Of a DNA stretch of 64,000 nucleotides, positions 59,887 through 64,000 are shown in pieces (the first letter of the stretch is position 1; the number at the start of each line of letters is the position of its first letter). The notes beneath the pieces were generated by a model. The model did no database searches and was not told the origin of the DNA. It saw only the letters and a list, made by a program, of their open reading frames with translations. Where the stretch lies: NCBI RefSeq assembly GCF_041435355.1, contig NZ_CP108442.1:1674001-1738000 (forward strand), given 5' to 3'. The position numbers and the translations under genes were made by a program. The DNA is from Streptomyces sp. NBC_01276. Lineage in GTDB: Bacteria > Actinomycetota > Actinomycetes > Streptomycetales > Streptomycetaceae.

Positions 59887-61394
59887 TGCTGGACCGACTG
59901 GAGCACGCCCTGCGCGCCCGGCCCGAGCGGCCCGCCGTGCTGTCCGCTACCCGTACGGGAGCCACCCGGGTGAGCGCCACCCGCGGTGAACTCGTCGAGC
60001 TGGCGGACGCGTACGCCGCCGCCCTGCACGCGCGCGGGCTGCGGCCCGGGGACACCGTGGGGGTGGCGGTGCGGCCGGGACCGCGCGCGCTGGCGGTGCT
60101 GCTGGCGCTGTGGCGGCTGGGGCTGCGCGGGGCCGTGCTCGACCCGGGGGCCGGGGCCGAGGTGCTGCGGGCCCGCCTCGCGCTGGCCCGGCCGGCGCTG
60201 GTGCTCGCGGACGCCGCCGCGCAGGCGGTCGCCGGATGGGCCCGAACGCTGGCCCGGCGGGCCCGGCTCGAACTGCCGGAGCTGGCCGGGCTGGGGCCGG
60301 TGGCCACGGTCGGCCCCCGGCTGCCGGGCTGTGCGCCCGCGCTGGAGACGGGGGCGCCGCGCACCGGCGTGCCGGTGTACGGGGGCACCGACGCCGCCGA
60401 CGCGGTGATCGTCTTCACCTCCGGGACCACCTCGCGGCCCCGGGCCGTGGTGCACAGCCGGGCCGGGCTGGCCGCCGGGATGGAGACGGTGGCGTCCCTG
60501 TTCACGGCGGACCCGGCGGCGGGTGGGCACGGCGCGGAACCGGTGCTGGGCGGCACCTTCTTCGTGCTGGTGCCCTCCCTGACGCGCGGGGCGCCCGTCG
60601 CCCTGCCGGCCCGCTCCCCCGCCGTGCTGGCCCGCCAGCTGCGCCGGCTGCGGCCCCGGGACACGTATCTGACCCCGCCGCAGCTGCGGGACGCGCTGGG
60701 GGCGGGCGCCCGGTTCGGCGGCCGGGTGTGGACGGGGTCGGCTCCGGCGAGCGCCGCGCTGCTGGACCGGGTCCGGACGGCGGGCGCGGACGAGGCCTGG
60801 GGGGTGTACGCGCTGACCGAGCTGTTCCCGGCGGCCGCGGTGGAGTCCCGGGAGAAGGCGGCCTTCGCCGGGGCGGGCGACCTGGTCGGCGCCCCGCTGC
60901 CCGGGGTCCGGGCGGTGGCCGACGGGGACGGGCAGCTGCTGCTGGCCGGGCCCGCGGCCCGGGACCGCTACCTCGGGGAGGAGCCCGACCCGTGGGTGCG
61001 TACGGGCGACCGGGGGCGGCTGGACGGAGCCGGCCGGATCGTGCTGGAGGGCCGGTGCAAGGACATGGTGCTGCGCAGGGCGGAGAACATCTACCCGGGC
61101 CTGTACGAGCCGGGGCTGCACGTGCCCGGGGTCGAGCTGGGCGTGCTCGTCGGGGTCCCGGCGGGCGACGGGGACGAGCGGCTGGTCGCGGTGGTGCAGC
61201 CGCAGCGCGGGATCCCCGAACCGGCCCTGCGGGCCGCGCTGTCGGATCCGCTGCGCCGGATGGGCACGGCCCGGCCGGACGCGCTGCTGTTCGCGCGGAT
61301 CCCGCTGTCGGGGCGTTCGCGCAAGCCCGACCGGGCGGCGGCGTCCGAGCTCGCGGCGGGACTCCTCGCGGCGGGGCGCGGGGGCGGGGCATGA
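59886..61394 (+). CDS. Adenylate-forming acyl ligase (OleC-like candidate)
   Basis: A 502-residue ANL-superfamily enzyme. Motif A3 is 'FTSGTTSRPR' (177-186), with Arg where Lys is usual. A5 is 'YALTE' (308-312), A7 'TGDRG' (373-377), A8 'GRCKDMVLRR' (389-398), and the C-terminal catalytic Lys480 lies in 'GRSRKPDR'. It may activate a fatty or beta-hydroxy acid as AMP ester. OleC members make beta-lactones instead; the sequence alone does not separate these. ATG 59886 overlaps the preceding stop by one base (TGATG). Confidence 0.85.
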   Translation: MLDRLEHALRARPERPAVLSATRTGATRVSATRGELVELADAYAAALHARGLRPGDTVGVAVRPGPRALAVLLALWRLGLRGAVLDPGAGAEVLRARLALARPALVLADAAAQAVAGWARTLARRARLELPELAGLGPVATVGPRLPGCAPALETGAPRTGVPVYGGTDAADAVIVFTSGTTSRPRAVVHSRAGLAAGMETVASLFTADPAAGGHGAEPVLGGTFFVLVPSLTRGAPVALPARSPAVLARQLRRLRPRDTYLTPPQLRDALGAGARFGGRVWTGSAPASAALLDRVRTAGADEAWGVYALTELFPAAAVESREKAAFAGAGDLVGAPLPGVRAVADGDGQLLLAGPAARDRYLGEEPDPWVRTGDRGRLDGAGRIVLEGRCKDMVLRRAENIYPGLYEPGLHVPGVELGVLVGVPAGDGDERLVAVVQPQRGIPEPALRAALSDPLRRMGTARPDALLFARIPLSGRSRKPDRAAASELAAGLLAAGRGGGA

Positions 61395-62239
61395 GCGGAG
61401 CCCGCCGGCGGGGCGGCGCGGCGCACGGGTCGGGCGGGCACGAGTGGGGCGGCCACGCGGCACCGGGGCGGGAGCCGGGCACGCCCGACCTGTGGGTGGT
61501 CGTGCCCGCCTACAACGAGGCCGCCTCGCTGCCGGGCACGCTGGCCGCGCTCGCCGCGCAGCGGGACAGGGCGTTCGCGCTGGTGGTGGTCGACAACGCC
61601 TCCACCGACACGACGGCCGAGGCGGTACGGGAGTTCGCGCGCTCGGCGCCCTTCCCCGTCGAGCTGGTCACCGAGCCCGAGCCGGGGGCCGGGACCGCCG
61701 CCGACACCGGATTCCGGTACGCGGTACGGGCCGGGGCGCGCCTGTTGCTGCGTACGGACGCGGACTGTCTGCCGGCCCGGGACTGGACGGCCGTCGCCCG
61801 GACGGAGTTCGGGCGCGGCGCCGAGCTGCTGTGCGGGCGGAGCGTGCCGCGCCCCGACGAGCGGCCCACCTTCGCCGAGGCGCGGTTGCTGCCCGCGCTG
61901 GTCCGGCTGTCCGCGCTGTACGGGCGCTACCGGGCCGCGCACCGCGGTACCCGGTTCCGGGCCCCGTACGTGCTGTGCCACGGCCACAACCTCGGCATCA
62001 CCGCCGCGCTGTACGTGCGCTGCGGCGGGGCCCCGCGGGAGCGGCTGGAGGAGGGGTCGGAGGACGTCACCCTGCTCAACCGGGCGCGGGAGCACAGCGG
62101 GCGCGTGGTGCGCGTCGAGCACCTGGTGGTGCGGAGCAGCCTGCGACGGCTGCGTTCCTGGGGTGCCCGGCGCACCCTGCTCTGGTACTGGGACCGGCGC
62201 TACCGGCCCGTCGACACGGAAGAGGTCCACGTCCGGTGA
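61391..62239 (+). CDS. Family 2 glycosyltransferase (copy B)
   Basis: A 282-residue GT-A enzyme beginning, after a 33-residue Gly/Arg-rich head, 'WVVVPAYNEAASLPGTLAAL' with 'VVDNASTDTTAEAVREFA' and the D-x-D in 'RTDADC'. It is strongly similar to copy A (59143), including 'DTGFRYA' and the 'F.APY' segment. The C-terminus 'RRLRSWGARRTLLWYWDRRY' differs. Having two GT2 genes around the ligase suggests sequential transfers or a diverged duplicate. It is coupled to its neighbours by ATGA and GTGA. Confidence 0.85.
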   Translation: MSGARRRGGAAHGSGGHEWGGHAAPGREPGTPDLWVVVPAYNEAASLPGTLAALAAQRDRAFALVVVDNASTDTTAEAVREFARSAPFPVELVTEPEPGAGTAADTGFRYAVRAGARLLLRTDADCLPARDWTAVARTEFGRGAELLCGRSVPRPDERPTFAEARLLPALVRLSALYGRYRAAHRGTRFRAPYVLCHGHNLGITAALYVRCGGAPRERLEEGSEDVTLLNRAREHSGRVVRVEHLVVRSSLRRLRSWGARRTLLWYWDRRYRPVDTEEVHVR

Positions 62240-63366
62240 GTGCTGTGAAGGCCGACGCCCACGCCCACGCCTACGCCTACGCCCACGCCAAGGCCCGGCG
62301 CCGGGACCGCAAGGTCTACCTGCGCGGCCATCCCCTGCTGTTCGGGCTGCTCGCGGCCACGCGCGGGCGGGCGGTGCGCCGGCTCGGCGGGACGCTGCTG
62401 GTGCACGACGCGGACGCGTACCGGGAGACGCTGACCCGGCTGCCGCTGGACCGGACGGCGGCCGGCACCACGGGCGGCGCCGCGCGCTCGGCCCTGGGCG
62501 GCGGGGCCGGGGGCGTGCTGTTCGACCAGGAGGGGGGCGGGCACCGGGCGGACCGGCGGGCCCTCGCGGAGCGGCTCGGCACGGCCGGGGTGGCGCGGCT
62601 GCGCCGGGAGTGGGAGCCGTCGCTGGTACGGGGGCTCGCGCCGCTGTCCCGGGGCGGCGAGGTGGACGTGGTGGCGCTGGCGCGGGAGCTGGCCGGGGCG
62701 GTGGTGTGCGGGCTGCTGGAGGTGCGGGCCGAGCCGCGCGTGCTCGCGGAGGCCGCCGCGCGGGCCGCGGCGGCGTCGGTGCGCAGCCATCTGCCGGGTC
62801 CGCGGCGGCCCGGGGCGCGGGCCGCCGCGGAGCGGGCGGCCCGTCGGCTGCGGCTGCTGCTGGGCCGCGGGGAGGAGGCGCTGCCCGCGATGGTGGCGGT
62901 GGCGGCGGTGAACACCACGGTGGCGGCGCTGCCGCGGGCGGTCGCCTGGTGCGCGGACGCGGGGCTGTGGGAGCAGGCCGCCGACGCGGAGCTGCGGCCG
63001 CGGCTGGTGGAGGAGCTGCTGCGGGTGACGGCGGCCTCGCCGGTGCTGCCCCGGGTCGCGGCGGCGGCGGGGACGGTCGGGGGCTGCCCGGTACGGGCCG
63101 GGGACCGCCTCGTCCTGGTGGCGCGGCACGCGGCGGGGGCGCACCGGCGGGATCCGGACGGGCGGGACCCGGCCGGGCCGGGGGTGGCGCGGCTGGTGTT
63201 CGGGGCGGGGTCGCACGCCTGTCCCGGGGCCCGGCTGGCGGAGGTGCTGCTGGGTGACGTACTGGAGGCGCTGGCCCCGTACCGGCCGGTGGTGACCGGG
63301 GCCCGGGTGGACCGGCGGGCGGCGCTGCCGGGGTGGCGTTCGCTGACGGTGGGGGCGGGGGCGTGA
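62236..63366 (+). CDS. Cytochrome P450, short and unusual
   Basis: A 376-residue P450. The heme-binding loop is 'FGAGSHACPGARLAE' with Cys329, the E-x-x-R motif is Glu260-Leu-Leu-Arg263, and a C-helix His103-x3-Arg107 is seen. The I-helix segment 'VAVAAVNTTVAALP' has Asn in place of the usual acidic residue before Thr-Thr, so oxygen activation may be altered. The first 20 residues are a low-complexity His/Ala/Tyr stretch from a hexamer repeat. It could hydroxylate or desaturate the operon product. GTG 62236 overlaps the preceding stop. Confidence 0.85.
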   Translation: MSAVKADAHAHAYAYAHAKARRRDRKVYLRGHPLLFGLLAATRGRAVRRLGGTLLVHDADAYRETLTRLPLDRTAAGTTGGAARSALGGGAGGVLFDQEGGGHRADRRALAERLGTAGVARLRREWEPSLVRGLAPLSRGGEVDVVALARELAGAVVCGLLEVRAEPRVLAEAAARAAAASVRSHLPGPRRPGARAAAERAARRLRLLLGRGEEALPAMVAVAAVNTTVAALPRAVAWCADAGLWEQAADAELRPRLVEELLRVTAASPVLPRVAAAAGTVGGCPVRAGDRLVLVARHAAGAHRRDPDGRDPAGPGVARLVFGAGSHACPGARLAEVLLGDVLEALAPYRPVVTGARVDRRAALPGWRSLTVGAGA

Positions 63367-64000
63367 GGCCGCGCGTGGCGGTGACGGGGGCGAGCGGCTT
63401 CTGTGGCGGGTGGGTGGCCCGGGCGGCGGCCGCGGCGGGGGCCTCGGTGGTGTGCGTGGGGCGGCGGCCGGGTCCGGTGGGGGAACACCGGTTCTGGGAC
63501 GCGGCGCGTACGGAGCCGGACCTGGCCGGGGCGGATTTCGTGGTGCACTGCGCGGCGGCCGTCGGCGACCCGGCGCCGGGTTCGCGTGCGGAGGCGGCGA
63601 TGCGGGCGGTGAACGTGGACGGCACGGCGCGGCTGCTGCGGGCGGCGGCGGGGCGGCCGGTGGTGTGGGTGAGCAGCGCCAGCGTGTACGACCCGCGCCG
63701 GGGGCGGGAGCTGGTGGCCGAGGACCATCCGCGGGAGGGCCAGCTGAACGCCTACGGCCGGACCAAGGCGGCCGGCGAGGCGCTGGCCCTGGCCGGGGGT
63801 GCGGTGGTGCTGCGGCCGAGGGCGGTCTACGGGCCCGGCGACACCCAGCTGCTGCCCCGGCTGCTGTCCCGGGTCCGGGCGGGGACGCTGCTGCTGCCGG
63901 GTCCGGACGTACGGCTGAGCCTGACGGCGGTGCAGAACCTGGCGGACGCCTGCCTGGCGGCGGCGGGCTGGACCCCGGGCGCGTACAACGTGGCGGACGC
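63363..64000 (+). CDS. NAD-dependent epimerase/dehydratase, OleD-like (3' end outside window)
   Basis: The first 212 residues of an extended SDR enzyme, continuing past the window end. The Rossmann motif is 'VAVTGASGFCGGWVARAA', the catalytic region 'VSSASVYDP' with 'YGRTKAAGE' (Tyr-x3-Lys). 'LRPRAVYGPGDTQLLPRLLSR' (in parts) resembles the 3-beta-HSD/OleD group, which reduces beta-ketoacyl products to beta-hydroxy acids. Its GTG overlaps the P450 stop (GTGA). Completing an OleA-OleC-OleD-like set is inferred from order and motifs. Confidence 0.82.
   Translation, partial: MRPRVAVTGASGFCGGWVARAAAAAGASVVCVGRRPGPVGEHRFWDAARTEPDLAGADFVVHCAAAVGDPAPGSRAEAAMRAVNVDGTARLLRAAAGRPVVWVSSASVYDPRRGRELVAEDHPREGQLNAYGRTKAAGEALALAGGAVVLRPRAVYGPGDTQLLPRLLSRVRAGTLLLPGPDVRLSLTAVQNLADACLAAAGWTPGAYNVAD

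Overview
The window reads as chromosome from a Streptomyces or close relative. It is very GC-rich, genes use GTG and ATG starts with many 4-bp ATGA/GTGA overlaps, and hallmark Streptomyces families appear: XRE-DUF397 pair, SAV2148-type HEPN protein, DUF6193, TreY/TreZ/GlgX, DUF1707-FHA, and the short Cys-containing leader peptide before a sulfite reductase. Two genes carry a TTA codon, the rare codon used in bldA-type developmental control. Most of the window is core or conserved accessory chromosome with no insertion sequence, CRISPR or prophage; the least ordinary part is about 53.8-64 kb.

Layout. 0-8.6 kb: a partial DUF2199 gene, rsgA preceded by a likely micropeptide, a two-component system with a DUF1453 membrane protein, a VOC/AraC convergent pair, a YihY/BrkB membrane protein and a divergent AidB-like acyl-CoA dehydrogenase. 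8.9-10.9 kb: a GAF-domain regulator and a GNAT acetyltransferase. 11.2-20.9 kb: a sulfur-assimilation cluster consisting of a Cys-codon leader peptide, sulfite reductase, a zinc-ribbon-like mini-protein, CysH, CysC, CysD, CysN, a sulfonate-type ABC importer (binding lipoprotein, ATPase, permease) and a sirohydrochlorin chelatase-like protein for siroheme. 20.9-30.7 kb: small redox enzymes, a TetR regulator with twin operators on a quinone-reductase-like gene, an MGT-family glycosyltransferase under a palindromic leaderless promoter, an APH-like kinase, an exonuclease and the HEPN protein. 31-46 kb: alpha-glucan/trehalose metabolism (glgX, treY, treZ) interspersed with an MFS transporter, a secreted I36 inhibitor, an AraC regulator, a frameshifted SpaA-like surface protein, an M14 carboxypeptidase, two tiny genes next to an XRE-DUF397 pair, and an FHA protein. 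46-53.5 kb: an Xaa-Pro peptidase with a LysR regulator, a CTP-synthase-like amidotransferase, tRNA-His, DUF6193, an alpha/beta hydrolase and a Tat-exported phospholipase C.

The two most interesting regions are at the right end. At 53.9-57.9 kb a protein resembling the GTPase-associated protein 1 family faces a two-gene operon. In that operon a two-helix membrane protein carries at its C-terminus, and a 111-residue partner carries at its N-terminus, the same Gly/Asn/His motif (Y-x-F-H-G ... G-x-H-G-x-V-N-I/L). This looks like a paired homotypic-interaction motif of the kind seen in bacterial signalling or conflict systems. From 58.1 kb to the edge runs a single fully overlapping operon: KAS III-like ketosynthase, GT2 glycosyltransferase, adenylate-forming ligase, a second paralogous GT2, a P450 and an NAD-dependent epimerase/dehydrogenase. 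The ketosynthase/ligase/dehydrogenase trio recalls OleA/OleC/OleD (olefin or beta-lactone) logic, but the two glycosyltransferases and the P450 make it an unusual candidate biosynthetic cluster that continues beyond the window.
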